Origin: Ampullaceana balthica
Lineage: Eukaryota; Mollusca; Gastropoda; Lymnaeidae
Assembly (NCBI GenBank): GCA_944989445.1
Contig: CALYLW010000333.1
Coordinates: 243,347-307,346, forward strand
DNA: 64,000 nucleotides
Reading direction: 5' to 3'
A program made the position numbers and the translations under genes. Shown in pieces: positions 22,018 to 33,169 of this stretch (positions are counted from its first letter, which is position 1; every line of letters begins with the position of its first letter). A model generated the notes under the pieces. The model was not told the DNA's origin. It worked only from the letters and a program-made list of their open reading frames with translations, and did no database searches.

Positions 22018-23325
22018 ATGGACAAGTCTCAAGATAGTGGGGCTCACAGAGTGCCACCGATTCCTATCATGGACCAGTCCCAAGATAGTGGGGTCACAGA
22101 GTGCAAACGATTCCTGCAATGGACCAGTCTCAAGATAGTGGGGCTCACAGAGTGCCACCGATTCCTGCAATAGACCAGTCTCAAGATAGTGGGGCTCACA
22201 GAGTACCACCGATTCCTGTCATGGACCAGCCTCAAGATAGCGGGGTCACAGAGTGCAAACGATTCCTGCAATGGACCAGTCTCAAGATAGTGGGGCTCAC
22301 AGAGTGCCACCGATTCCTGCAATAGACCAGTCTCAAGATATTGGGGCTCACAGAGTGCCACCGATTCCTGCAATGGACCAGTCTCAAGATAGTGGGGCTC
22401 ACAGAGTGCCACCGATTCCTGCAATGGACCAGTCTCAAGATAGTGGGGCTCACAGAGTCCCACGATACCTGCAATAGACCAGTCTCAAGATAGTTTGGCT
22501 CACAGAGTGCCACCGATTCCTGTCATGGACCAGCCTCAAGATAGTGGGGTCACAGAGTGCAAACGATTCCTGCAATGGACCAGTCTCAAGATAGTGGGGC
22601 TCACAGAGTGACACCGATTCCTCCAATGGACCAGTATCAAGATAGTAGAGGTCCCAGAGTGCCATGGATTCATGTCATGGACCAGTCTCAAGATATTGGG
22701 GCTCACAGAGTGCCACCGATTCCTGCTATTGACCAGTTTCCAGATAGTAGAGGTGTTAGAGTGCCACCGATTCCTGCTATTGACCAGTCTCAAGATAGTT
22801 GGGCTCACAGAGTGCCACCGATTCCTGCTATTGACCAGTCTCAAGATAGTAGAGGTGTTAGAGTGCCACCGATTCCTGCTATTGACCAGTCTCAAGATAG
22901 TAGAGGTGTTAGAGTGCCACCGATTCCTGCTATTGACCAGTCTCAAGATAGTAGAGGTGTTATAGTGCCAACGATTCCTGCTATGGACCAGTCTCAAGAT
23001 AGTGGGGCTCACAGAGTGCCACCGATTCCTGCTATTGACCAGTCTCAAGATAGTAGAGGTGTTAGAGTGCCACCGATTCCTGCTATTGACCAGTCTCAAG
23101 ATAGTAGAGGTGTTAGAGTGCCACCCATTCCTGCTATTGACCAGTCTCAAGATAGTAGAGGTGTTAGAGTGCCACCGATTCCTGCTATTGACAAGTCTCA
23201 AGATAGTGGGGCTCACAGAGTGCCACCGATTCCTGCTATTGACGAGTCACAAGATAGTAGAGGGGTTAGAGTGCCACCGATTCCTTTCATGGATCAGTCT
23301 CAAGATAGTGGAGCTCAAAGAGTGC
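22018..23325 (+). repeat. 51-bp in-frame minisatellite, about 25 copies
   Basis: The unit GACCAGTCTCAAGATAGTGG (first 20 of 51 bases) encodes a 17-residue repeat, MDQSQDSGAHRVPPIPA, with a second class reading SRGVRVPPIPAID. Units before 22557 contain 1-2-base deletions that shift the frame; from 22557 to 23648 the frame is open through the repeats and into the conserved C-terminal block (363 residues). The two repeat classes alternate in blocks, showing unequal exchange. Confidence 0.93.
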
Positions 23326-23649
23326 TGCAATGGACCAACCGCAAGGAGAAGGAGTCAAAAGAGGAGGAGACGTCACTCTCACAACGGCGTGTGCTCTACC
23401 AGAATCACCAAAAAGACAAGAGACATACTGATGACATCGACAAATTATTGACTTTACCCGACGACGTTAGACTGCAATACATAGACAAATGGGAAACCAT
23501 TAAAACACACCACAACATAAACACACTTTTATCCATATACACCTTTTTTCATAGTCCACTCACTCTACACCCCATTGACTGGAACACAACATTAACCACA
23601 AACATTTTTAACACAGAGACTAAAGGTTTCAAAATAAATTACAAATAAA

Positions 23650-24099
23650 TTTCAGTCACTTCACATTACTTAGACGCAGTGGCATAGCTGTGTGTGTGGC
23701 GTGGAGGGGCCTAGTTACAACTAACTTAAAACAATTCAAAAATTTAAAATCGCTCCAAAAATTATCGATTTCTTTGTCAAATTAAGCGGTATATGTCACA
23801 GATGGCGCTTTTATAAGAAAACTTCACTAAAAACCCATCACCGCTGGGCCGAATAATATGTGCTATTAATATCGCCACGACAGTTTTTGTGTGGAATTTC
23901 GACACTCGCAGAATGGTTTTTCAGATGTTTAGTCATGGGCAGAGGTTTCCCTGCGACAAATCTTAGACAACCACCAAAACATTTAGTGGAACAGTGGCAA
24001 GTCCATCAGGGTCTCGACACCGTGATTAATTTCCCGGGTGTTAGTTAAGTGGATATTCCAGCCAATTTAATCAAACCGTATTTCATCAAATATTTTGTG
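23650..24099. other. Unassigned insertion DNA inside the polymerase relic
   Basis: Polymerase homology stops at 23648 and does not resume until 24917. The first 450 bases hold CAGTGGCATAGCT at about 23689, which resembles a hAT MITE end, and an unrecognised open frame at 23860-24048. Confidence 0.4.
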
Positions 24100-24905
24100 G
24101 GGATGGAAAAAGGGGGAGACAAGGCGCCGACAACCGTTTTTGTTGCTGACGATGTTGTTGTTCGTCCGTCGATTCGACGAAGACCACTCTAGTCATCCGA
24201 GGGTTGCTGGGACTGGCATTGTTTGTGCGTGCGCAGATGGCTGATGAGGCCGATCCTAGCACGGAAGGTTCGGGAACAGAAGGGACAAGGGACGAGTGGG
24301 ACATCTCCAGGAGGGTTGACAGCACAGGCCCTTCGGGCTTGCCTCTTCTTTTCTGCGGAGGTGATTCTGTTTGCCTCGCATGACCTGGCACCTTCGTGGA
24401 TGGAAGAATGCCAGGTGGAACGGTCCATTGCAGCAAGTTCCCACGTGTCTGGGTTTATGGCAAACGCTTTCAGTGAGACTTTCAGTGCGTCTTTGTAGCG
24501 TTTCTTTTGCCCACCGTGGGACCACTGGCCATGCTGGAGCTCGCCATAGAAGAGTCTCTTTGGCAGTCTCTCGTCTGGCATTCGGACCACGTGCCCTGCC
24601 CAACGAAGCTGGGACTGCATCAGGAGTGTGAATATGCTGGGGAGACCTGCCTTGGTCAGTATCACTGTGTCTGGTATTTTATCCTGCCACTTTATGCCGA
24701 GGATCTTCCTGATGCTTGTTGAATGAAAGTGGTTAAGCTTCCTAGCATGGCGCTGATACACAGTCCATGTTTCACACGCATATAGCAGTGTGGGGAGCAC
24801 CACCGCCCTGTACACTTTCAGCTTGGTCTGGATGGTAATGCCTCTTCTGTTCCAGACATTTGGGTACAACCTGCCAAAAGTGGAGCTGGCTCTGGCAATG
24901 CTGAC
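24100..24905 (-). pseudogene. Non-LTR retrotransposon 3' end with zinc finger
   Basis: A 226-residue minus-strand frame (24189-24869) is the C-terminal part of a LINE reverse transcriptase: YRAVVLPTLLYACETWTVY, IRKILGIKWQDKIPDTV, LRWAGHVVRMPDERLPKRL, then a C2H2-like finger CPFCSRTFRARIGLISHLR near the end. Homology extends upstream to about 24903 (ARASSTFGRLYPNVWNRRG) and then stops, so it is 5'-truncated. It lies in opposite orientation inside the DNA polymerase relic. Same family as 4330-4945 but with the frame still open, so it is younger. Confidence 0.92.
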
Positions 24906-25492
24906 GATAACATACTAGAAGATGGCAAAGACGGCGAGACAGGCAACGATGATGATTGTCCATTTAGTTTTGGAGTCAAAATAAATAATAATTTTATGTG
25001 TATTTCCACCAAAATGTTAAATTTTTTAGACATTTTAAATTATTTAGCTCCAGGGTTTAGTTCCAGTAAGTACCTAGCGGCGTATAAAGTTAAGGAAACC
25101 AAGCCATTTCTTTGGTTATGAGCACATTAAAAATCTAGATAATTTAAATGAAACGCAGTTACCTCCCAATTCAGCTATCTTTTCATCCCTTAAAGACACT
25201 AATATTTCAGTGGACTAGTAAACGTTATGTAAAAGGGTTAGGGAAAATGAGGGGTTGACAACTTTAAAAGATTTTTTAATATGGTATAATAATAAAGATG
25301 TAGTCCCGTTTTAAATACATTGAAAAGACAGGTTAAATTTTATGCAGGGTAGCTATGTTTAAAGATGCCATTTCCGTTCCCGGGGTAACCTTAAAGTATC
25401 TTTTAAAAACACTACCACCTTGTTTTAGTTTTCTCTTTATATTCCTAGATTGATGCGGGTCTCCATAAAACCTTTAGGAATAATACAGTGGG

Positions 25493-25632
25493 TGGGCTTT
25501 CAGGGGTATGAGAATCACTGTGGGTGAATGCTTGTTGATTGTGTGAAAATCCAGTCATGAATATAATGTTTTAGTGAACTGTTTGACGCATGGGTGTTTG
25601 ACCAGGGGACACGCCAGGGTCAGTTGAGACCA

Positions 25633-25694
<62 letters not shown>

Positions 25695-26069
25695 GTGGAG
25701 TCAGACCGGTCGGGCCAGACCGGTGATTCACCGAGACGACAGGAGTTGAGATTGTAACGTCGCCCAAGTGGGTCAGGGTTGGACCGAGGGGACTTAGATG
25801 AGTTTTGAGTATATCTAGATGTGAAGGGGACTTGAGCATGGGCCCAGGAGCGGTCGCGTCGGACCGAGGGCATGCTTGAGAAGTAAACTATAGTTTCAAG
25901 CGTTGTGTACAGCCAGTGTATATAGATGTATTTGCTGTCCAGGCAGGAAAACCAGACTGTACAATTTGTGTACAGTAGAATAAACATGGACTTGTTACAT
26001 AGACGTGTGTCACTTCTTGTGTGTTGAAAGTAAGCGGAGAGCAATCCCCTAGAACATCGAGACATAACA
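25493..26069. mobile_element. Solo LTR, 577 bp
   Basis: Starts TGGGCTTTCAGGGG and ends AGACATAACA, flanked on both sides by TGGG (25489-25492 and 26070-26073). Polymerase coding stops at the left edge and resumes at the right edge (SIIFHRYHEKG). Internal signals fit an LTR: TATATA near 25918 and AATAAA at 25979-25984. A GA microsatellite occupies about 25635-25692. No internal region of the retroelement is left, so it is a solo LTR, probably Ty3/gypsy. Confidence 0.75.
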
Positions 26070-27229
26070 TGGGTCATCAATCATATTTCATAGGTACCAC
26101 GAAAAGGGTCAGACTTTTATCAGGGGAAATAAAGATAAAGTTGTTGAGTGGATTAAGGGGTACGACACGAACGCGTTATATTTATGGTCCCAGACACAAC
26201 AGATGCCGACAGACTTTCCCGTTATTAGAAGTAGTGAGGACGGTTTAAGGCCACACAAGATAAACTATTACGGACAACAGAGTAGACAGTGGTTAGATTG
26301 GGTTTCCCGTGACTTTGAGAACCCGTTGCAGACAGAATTTAATGTGGATGAGATGAGTTTAGGTAGCAAACATATTAGGGTGGATGGGTTGGACGCGACC
26401 GAGCGAACCGCTTACCAATTTCACGGATACGTATTTCACGGTCATCCGGACTGTCCGCTTATCAGAGGTAAGAAAAAAACCAGTTAATAACAAACCTTTC
26501 ACATAGTTGTTTAAAACGACAACGAACATTGCCAAATATTTGTCCGAGACCGTTAAAGTACAAGTTGTATGCATGAGGGATTGTCAGTGGAAAAAAAACT
26601 AAAGAAAGAAAACTAACATATTAAAAACTACTTAAAACGAAAAGACCACTCTACTCCCAAACGACTAAAACCCTCCTATGGTAAAGGATGACCCCGGACG
26701 GAAAAATAGATCATCGATGCTGTTTTGGGCGACACCTGTTTTGGACTGATTGAATGCGACATTAACGTCCCCGATAGTTTGAAAGAACACTTTAGTGAAA
26801 TGACACCCATTTTTAGAAATGTGAACGTGACACGAGACGACATAGGTCATTTCATGCATTAGCACGCATGTAAAAACAACCTATTGACATGCGTTCGGCG
26901 CACGTTGATAGGAAGCTATAGTGGGGACAAAAATATTAGCTACTCCTTAATTAAAGTGGTATTTGACCCATGGGTTGGTGGTTACAAACATTTATAAAGA
27001 ACTTAAGTACAATCCGGTGACATGCCTTAAAACTTTTGGTGATACCGTGACTGACGCGCGACGACTGGGTGATAGAGATGACGTTTTCGACATAAAGAGT
27101 GAAACTATGAAATTGTTAGGAAGCGGGGCTAACTGTAAGACATTGACCAACAAGGCGAAACTGGCGGACATAACGAACTGTTGTGGTAGTGTTAGCGGCC
27201 CCCTGGAAAATAACCCTAGATTTTAATAA

Positions 27230-27902
27230 ATAGAAGTAAAAAAAAAGATTTTTTAAAAACCACGTTTTTATAAGCGGACTACAAAAAGAAAATAATTTAA
27301 AACTTATAAGTTCAAGTACTAATTTAATATGACTAAAAACGTGGGGCGGCGCATATGAGGTTTAACATATGCAGTTCATTCATTCTCTCACTTATAGATC
27401 TCTCTTTTGCCTTCTAACTTATAAATATTTCATTTTTATACCAAACACACGCCCCACGTTTTTAGTCTTCTTTATTCTTTTTAGTCTCAGTGTATGCTAT
27501 GGTGAGTTTTGAAGTATTGATTATGTTCAAATATAATACGCATTGCCCGACAAACATTTACAGACTGAAAATGACTGATCTCCCCTTGATGTTAAACATG
27601 GTTTTTGTGGTTTGGTTGGTGTGAACTCTGCACGTGAATGTAATGTAAACAAGGGAAGACGGATAATACATATGCTTATTTATAGATAACTAAAAAGTTC
27701 AATAATTTTATAACGGTACATTCGATCGATGTGAACATTTTACACAATGCATTGTCATCCAAGTTTTATCTGTGGTAAAATTTTGAGATCTCTAGGACCA
27801 TCGGAAGTGGTTTAATTTTACGTTTGTAGATTTGAAAAATTGTGGACAGACAAACCAACAAACAGGAACGAAAGTAAGTTAATAAAAACGTGGTAAAAAA
27901 TG
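27230..27902. mobile_element. MITE family B, copy 2
   Basis: Ends AAAAACCACGTTTTTATAAG and AATAAAAACGTGGTAAAAAA. Internal foldback (27255-27360 against about 27450-27487) and core as in 738-1410. It separates the polymerase blocks ending ENNPRF and starting near 27911 (DDVYEIEI), so it was inserted after the polymerase arrived. Confidence 0.8.
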
Positions 27903-28590
27903 ACACACATGGGTGACGACGTTTACGAAATTGAGATTTTTTAAAAGTTTATTTTATGGGATCTCCCTCTCCAGATAGGTTTTTCTGTTTATCAGTACGC
28001 AAAACGTAGGATGCTAGAGTTTTATTATGATTTTATAGATAGGTTCCTAGATAGGACCGATTTTCAACTCTGTGAAATGTATACGGACTGATTGTATTTG
28101 GACCTTACTAGACAAGACTTAGCTGACGCTGTAAGGCCCCAACTTAGACAGGAATTTTATGACGTCTACGACCAGTGGTTTCCCTCTGAAAGTTGCTTTT
28201 CACATAAGGACAAATTTATACGAGAAAAGGGCGCTGTACCATTAGATTGTCAGGGTTGTAGGGATAGGAGATTATATGAGAAAAGAACTCCAGTGCTTTT
28301 TAAATTAGAATATGAGTGGTAGGGTATGGTGTCCTTTTGAAGTAAGACTTACCACTGTTTCGGGGACTATAACAAGACAAGCACAAAGGGGCTAAAGAAA
28401 ACAACACAACACCTTAGACAAAGATAGTTTATGACAGTTCTCAAAACACAGCAAGCAGGGGGCGGTGAAAACATGGGGTTCAAAACACAGGGTTCTTATG
28501 TTTATGCATACAAACAACACAGGAATTCACTTTTTTATTTTTATATTAAAACACAGTTGCACTCCGACAACATCGCGACATATCCTCTGG

Positions 28591-28694
28591 CCATTTAATA
28601 TATCAGAACCAATAGGACACATGTACCACACAACGAATCAGACCATTTAATATATCAGAACCACTAGGACACATGTACCACACAACGAATCAGA
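28591..28694. repeat. 52-bp tandem duplication
   Basis: CCATTTAATATATCAGAACC and the following 32 bases are repeated once with one mismatch, right at the end of polymerase homology. Confidence 0.92.
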
Positions 28695-29136
28695 CTTTGT
28701 CTAGACGACATAGAAGATTGTTAATATGTATATACAAATATATCTATTTACAACTGTTGAAATATTTATCTTGAATTTTATATGATTTGTACTTTTACTT
28801 GTAATAACTGTACATTATTTATATGACTTGCACTGGAACTTAAATTACATGTTATTGCAGATATCTGTTAATAAACATCTCTTAACCAATTTTTATAAAT
28901 ACCTCAGACTAATTGTTTAAAAATGATAATTTTGTAAAATAAATTATGAAAATTGAATGATCGTTGTTTTGTTTTACCTTGTGTTGTTGTAATTAGTTAC
29001 ATGTCGAAATAAAGATGTATTGTAATATTATTATACATTAAGAACCGCTCCATAATTTAATAAAATTCAAAATAAAATTAAAAAACAAAAGGAAATAACT
29101 AAAACACATTTAAATACTTGATCAATTACTTGCTTA
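28695..29136. other. No gene seen
   Basis: Strongly AT-rich; several AATAAA matches but no transcript can be assigned. Confidence 0.6.
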
Positions 29137-29137
29137 G

Positions 29138-30940
29138 GGGCCATCCATAATTGACGTCACGCAACTAGGGGGGGAGGGGGTCACACGTTTGTGACGATGC
29201 GTGACGAGGGGGAGGGAGGGGGTTGAAGGAGTGTGACGTCACATCAAAAGGATAACTTTAAATAAAACTTTCCCTGAAATATTTCGTTGCTTACAATTTA
29301 TTAAATGACATTTTTTTTAATCAGTGATTCTCAATGTGCCGGTCGGTAGGCCATCCGACGCTGGTTGGCGTAAGCTATCCAGACACTAACATTAAATATA
29401 ATTATAATCCTTAACTTTGAGAATCCACAAGATAACATATGAAATTGTTACACTGAATCGTTTTCTGTTGACATCAAAGCATGTGATGTAACCGCAGCTC
29501 CGTTTCGTTCTCTCATGGCAGGAGTCGTCGATTTTTTTTCTCCAAAATATTCAATTTTATGTGTGCGTTACCCCCCCCCCACCCTCAGACTATAGGTCCT
29601 GCTCACATGACTCGGGGATTTGGGGGAGCATCGTTAGCCCCCCCCCCAAAATGCTACTGGTGAGTTTTACAAGCATGACAAGTGTCTAAAAATGATCTGA
29701 ATAGGATTATGTGTAGATATTTTAAGTCAAAACGACAAGGAATATCATTTTTCATTAAAAGGGGAACGGGGGGGGGGATCTATTTGAAAAATTAAAAACG
29801 TTTTAAGTTTGATATAATTGTTCGATTGATTTTGGTCAAACGACCCTGGCCATTCTAGTCTTCTAGATCAGTGCTTCTCAAAGTGGTGGTCCGCGGACCG
29901 GTGCCAGTCCGTGGGCCATCCGCTGCCGGTCCGCAGGTGTTCTCCAAAAAAAGGACCGAAAAAATTGTCAGTGCAGGGAAAATGGTGCACCGGTCTCTGG
30001 TGCAATGGAAAAATTCCTGCCGGTCCGCCATACTAAAAAGTTTGAGAAGAACTGTTCTAGATATTATGGTAAATGAGCCCATTTAAAATTAGTCAACTAT
30101 TCATTAACTTTTTTGAATTCTTGACATCGCAATTCGAGAGGAGCACAAAACAACTTTTCTTCTTAGCTCAGTTTTAAGGCATTAATTTTAAATATCACAG
30201 AAAGAATACTTGATACAGACCAGTCATGTGGATTAAGATTATTGTCAATCGTGTCAATGTAAATGAAATTAGGGTCGATTTAGGTGTCTTCGTATAGTAC
30301 GCAGGTAAGAAATCTACAAAGTTGTCAAATTTAAAAAAAAATTATTTTCTGAAAGGACCCGGTTCAATAATGGGGATATGTTACAAGCGTACACGTACAC
30401 ATGACGTATTTTAATATATCCAGTGGATTGTGGTGGATGTTATCTGTCCCAAATGAGTTTGCATTACCCCCAAGAATTCCCTTTTTTACCCCAGATGAGG
30501 TAATTTACCTTTGTTCGCCGGCCTCTTTCTTGTGGGATGCCCGTCAGTCAATTGAGGGATTTAAATAAAAATTAAAAATGTCATTTTTTAATTATTTTTT
30601 TTCTAAACAAAGACGTTAGCCGTGATAATTAATAGCCAATGTTTAATTTGTATGCATTAAAATAATATATAATCTAAAGATATTAACACAGTTCGTTTTC
30701 TGAAGGCCAGTAAAACGTTTTTAAAAAATGCTTAACGCGGGTTACGATAGTACAATGTAGATCTTCACCAAATAAATAATAAATACTTAAATGACAATAA
30801 AAGTGTTTTGAAACATACTTATTTTCAAATAGAAAATAAAGTGTTTTTTGTGACGTATTTTTAGAGTTTTTGTGACAATGCGTGACTAGGGGGGGGTCCA
30901 AAATCGGCAAAAATCGCGTGACGTCATTTATGGATGGCCT
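29138..30940. mobile_element. GTGACGTCA-rich element, long copy
   Basis: The left end GGGGCCATCCATAATTGACG is inverted at the right end (GACGTCATTTATGGATGGCC, ending about 30940). G-rich runs follow the left terminus and precede the right one, as in the copies at 11605 and 47722. No transposase frame. A hAT MITE (29869-30054) is nested inside. Confidence 0.7.
29869..30054. mobile_element. 186-bp hAT MITE with exact 8-bp target duplication
   Basis: CAGTGCTTCTCAAAGTGGTG at the left is paired with TTTGAGAAGAACTG at the right. TTCTAGAT flanks both sides (29861-29868, 30055-30062). The ends match those of the ZBED5/SCAND3-like hAT relics in this window, which are the likely source of transposase. 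Confidence 0.88.
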
Positions 30941-30969
30941 CTTATTGCCCATTATAAACCTATAATTAA

Positions 30970-31908
30970 AAAAACCCGTAAAACAAAGTTTTTGACTATA
31001 AATCCCTTATATATGAGACAGAATTTAAAGTATTGATTATGTTCCAACGCGACAAACATTTACAGCCTGAAACTGAGTGAACTCCTCCTGGTAAAAAACA
31101 GGAGATGTGGTCAATGGATGGCGTGAAGTCAAGTGACCCGTAAAATGTAAACAATAGCGACTGCTACATATAGCTTTATATAGATATACTAAAAATGCAT
31201 TAATTTAATTACGGTACGTTCGATAGATCTGAAATTTTGATAATATGCATTGTAAGGTGACACAAGTCTATGTGCCAAATTTCAGCTCATTGGCATCACG
31301 GAAAGTGGGTCATTTTTTACTTTTGTTTTTCCGCCCGACGTACGAAGAGATGACGACAAGATTTCGAAGTTAATATAAGGGATTTAATAAAACAAACCCG
31401 TAAAAACAATGTTTTTGACTATAAATCCCTTTATATATGAGACATAACTAACAGTATTGATTATTTTTAAACGCGACGAACATTTACAGACTGAATCCGT
31501 CTTAACTCAAATTTGCTTCATAACCCTGGGGTGGGGGGTGGAAGAGGTGAAAAGTCTGGTCACCGATCGCTGGTCCGAGCTCAGCGTGACACGTAAAATG
31601 TAAACAAAAGCACGCCGGTACTTCGATGGGTCGCGTTAAAGCGTCAACTCAAATTTTCACGTGGAAAAAAAAACAAACCGTGAATTTGAATTACACACGT
31701 TATATAAGGATAAACAAAAAATGCATTAATTTAATTACGGTACGTTCGATCGATCTGAAATTTTCATACAATGCATTATATCAGGTGAGACGGGTCCGTG
31801 TGCAAAATTTCAGCTCGATCGGATCACGGAAAGTGGGTCATATTTTCCTTTTTTCCGCCAACCCGCAAAAGACAGACAGAGACGGCGGTGAAGTTAATAG
31901 AAGGGTTT
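30970..31908 (+). mobile_element. Two AAATCCC elements head to tail (copies 6 and 7)
   Basis: Unit one runs 30970-31387 and unit two about 31388-31908, both forward, joined at GGGATTTAATAAAACAAACC. The internal CGATCTGAAATTTT core and CCGCCC block are present in each. The GACAGACAGAGACGGCGG stretch in unit two is the precursor of the CT microsatellites seen in copies 2, 8 and 9. Confidence 0.78.
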
Positions 31909-31939
31909 TAAAAATATCACAACTAATTATCACATAAAA

Positions 31940-32160
31940 TCAAAAACAAAGGGAAATAACCAAAAATCTTGTCAATACTTGATCAATTTCACGCCTATTG
32001 CCTTTATAAACATGTGTAAAAATATGACATCTCATTTTCACGTGACCGCATGTCCATAATTTATTCACCAACACAACATGAATCGGTCGCCATCTTGGCT
32101 CCACTCCCTCGACGTGTCCCGATCGCCATCTTGGATCCACCCCAACCACGTGTCCATTTA
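31940..32160. repeat. Repeat with GGAAATAAC and CGCCATCTTGG blocks
   Basis: GGGAAATAACCAAAAA and ACGCCTATTGCC recur near 29090, 32465 and 32525, and GTCGCCATCTTGG / ACGTGTCC recur near 32600. These look like pieces of one older repeat, cut by the SINE at 32165-32455. Confidence 0.5.
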
Positions 32161-32164
32161 CATA

Positions 32165-32455
32165 TCTTCTTCTTCTTATCTATACAGACGCTCCTTCTAT
32201 GCAGAAGATAGTTGCGTCCACAGACCATGACAGATGATCTGTTGGCAAGTGATGCAGCGTTCACAGGCCACGGCTTTGTGGGTTCCACGCATTACCCAGC
32301 CGCCTAACTACGTGTAGTGTTAGGTACCCATTCAGAGCGGGGTGACTCAGGGACGCCCTAGGCCCCGGGAACAAACCATTGCCTTCACACGGATTCGAAC
32401 CCGTGACCATCGGTACGACAGTCCAGTGTCTGCCACTCGACCACCGACAAACACA
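32165..32455 (-). mobile_element. tRNA-derived SINE
   Basis: On the minus strand the RNA polymerase III promoter is intact: A box TGGTCGAGTGG (32443-32433) and B box GGTTCGAATCC (32401-32391), 31 bases apart. A unique body and a TAAGAAGAAGAAGATATG tail follow. The tail sequence GAAGGAGCGTCTGTAT recurs at about 32888-32905 on the plus strand as a separate fragment. It lacks the full acceptor and anticodon folding of a tRNA gene, so it is a SINE. Confidence 0.85.
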
Positions 32456-32629
32456 CACAATTCTTAAGGGGAAGTAACTATTTAAATACTTAATAATTAC
32501 ACGCCTATTGTCTTTCAAAATAAAAGGAATAAGGAAAATAACAAAAAGCGGTTCAATACTTAGTCAATTACACGATTATTGCCCCTTACAAACGCGTGTC
32601 CGGACGCCATCTTGTTCACCACGTGTCCG

Positions 32630-32800
32630 GGTCACCAGCTTGAACCGGAAACGGAAGTAGGCCATCTTGGAACGGAAACGGAAGTGATAACATCTTGAAC
32701 CGGTAGTTGGCGGAGGCGGAAGTGACGTCATCCACCTCCGGAAGGTAGGTCAATTGTCACAGGTGGAGGTGGAGACCATAAAAACCGTTATTGACACTCT
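32630..32800. repeat. Segment related in inverse to 15140-15350
   Basis: Contains GTGACGTCATCCACCTCCGG and tandem CGGAAACGGAAGT motifs, the reverse complement of the segment at 15.2 kb. Could be the far terminus of a large element or just another copy of a dispersed repeat. Confidence 0.6.
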
Positions 32801-32879
32801 ATACTACTCACTTATCAACAGTTAAAACAAGAATGCAGGACTTGACAAAAACCATAGATAAGCGTAGGACGCAATAATC

Positions 32880-33165
32880 TTCTGTATAGAAGGAGCGTCT
32901 GTATAATATAAGATGAGATAATTGTCGTCAGAAGTAAATTTCTCCACACATCACCAATAATGTAAGTGATGTTTTATTTTTTAGAATTAATTAAGGAATA
33001 TATTTTTTAACAATCAAAAGAAATAAAACCTTAAAAATTTGAAAATGCATTTTTTATGTTATTCTAATTAAATCATATCATAACTAGATATTTAAGTAGT
33101 TTAAGTAGTTTAAGGGGCTTTATTTGTAATAGGTATGGCGTCAATACTTCAATTAGTCTTGTAGT
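32880..33165. other. SINE tail fragment, then AT-rich DNA
   Basis: GTATAGAAGGAGCGTCTGTA near 32885 is the 3' body of the SINE at 32165-32455 in the other orientation. The rest is AT-rich without genes. Confidence 0.55.
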
Positions 33166-33169
33166 CCAA

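Larger units (their letters stand above)
21788..28590 (+). pseudogene. Family B DNA polymerase of Maverick/Polinton type, decayed and interrupted
   Basis: Order on the plus strand: zinc-finger remains at 21788-21905 (ILKRHVNTVC, FSRADNLRRHILQVH); the 17-residue repeat region (22018-23320); a conserved pre-polymerase block at 23330-23648; the exonuclease region at 24917-25492 (FLIWYNNKDVVPF); a block at 26072-26490 with AYQFHGYVFHGHPDC; 26690-27225 with FGLIECDINVPDSLKEHF and the palm motif region MKLLGSGANCKTL; and 27911-28580, the rest of the palm and C-terminus (GFSVYQYAKRRML). This matches the protein-primed family B polymerases (DNA_pol_B_2) carried by Maverick/Polinton and related virus-like elements in invertebrates. 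Breaks: numerous frameshifts, a stop at 28089-28091 directly after the catalytic motif C aspartate, an altered palm motif, and three insertions (24100-24905, 25493-26069, 27230-27902). Not functional. No integrase, ATPase, protease or capsid gene was recognised nearby. Confidence 0.88.

Noticed and set aside
22044..23216. Minus-strand open frames (repeats of LRLVNSRNRWHS and SPTILRLVHCRN)
   Set aside because: Antisense of the 51-bp minisatellite; the plus strand carries the conserved polymerase flanks.
32370..32455. tRNA gene
   Set aside because: A and B boxes are present but the sequence continues into a SINE body and does not give a convincing cloverleaf.
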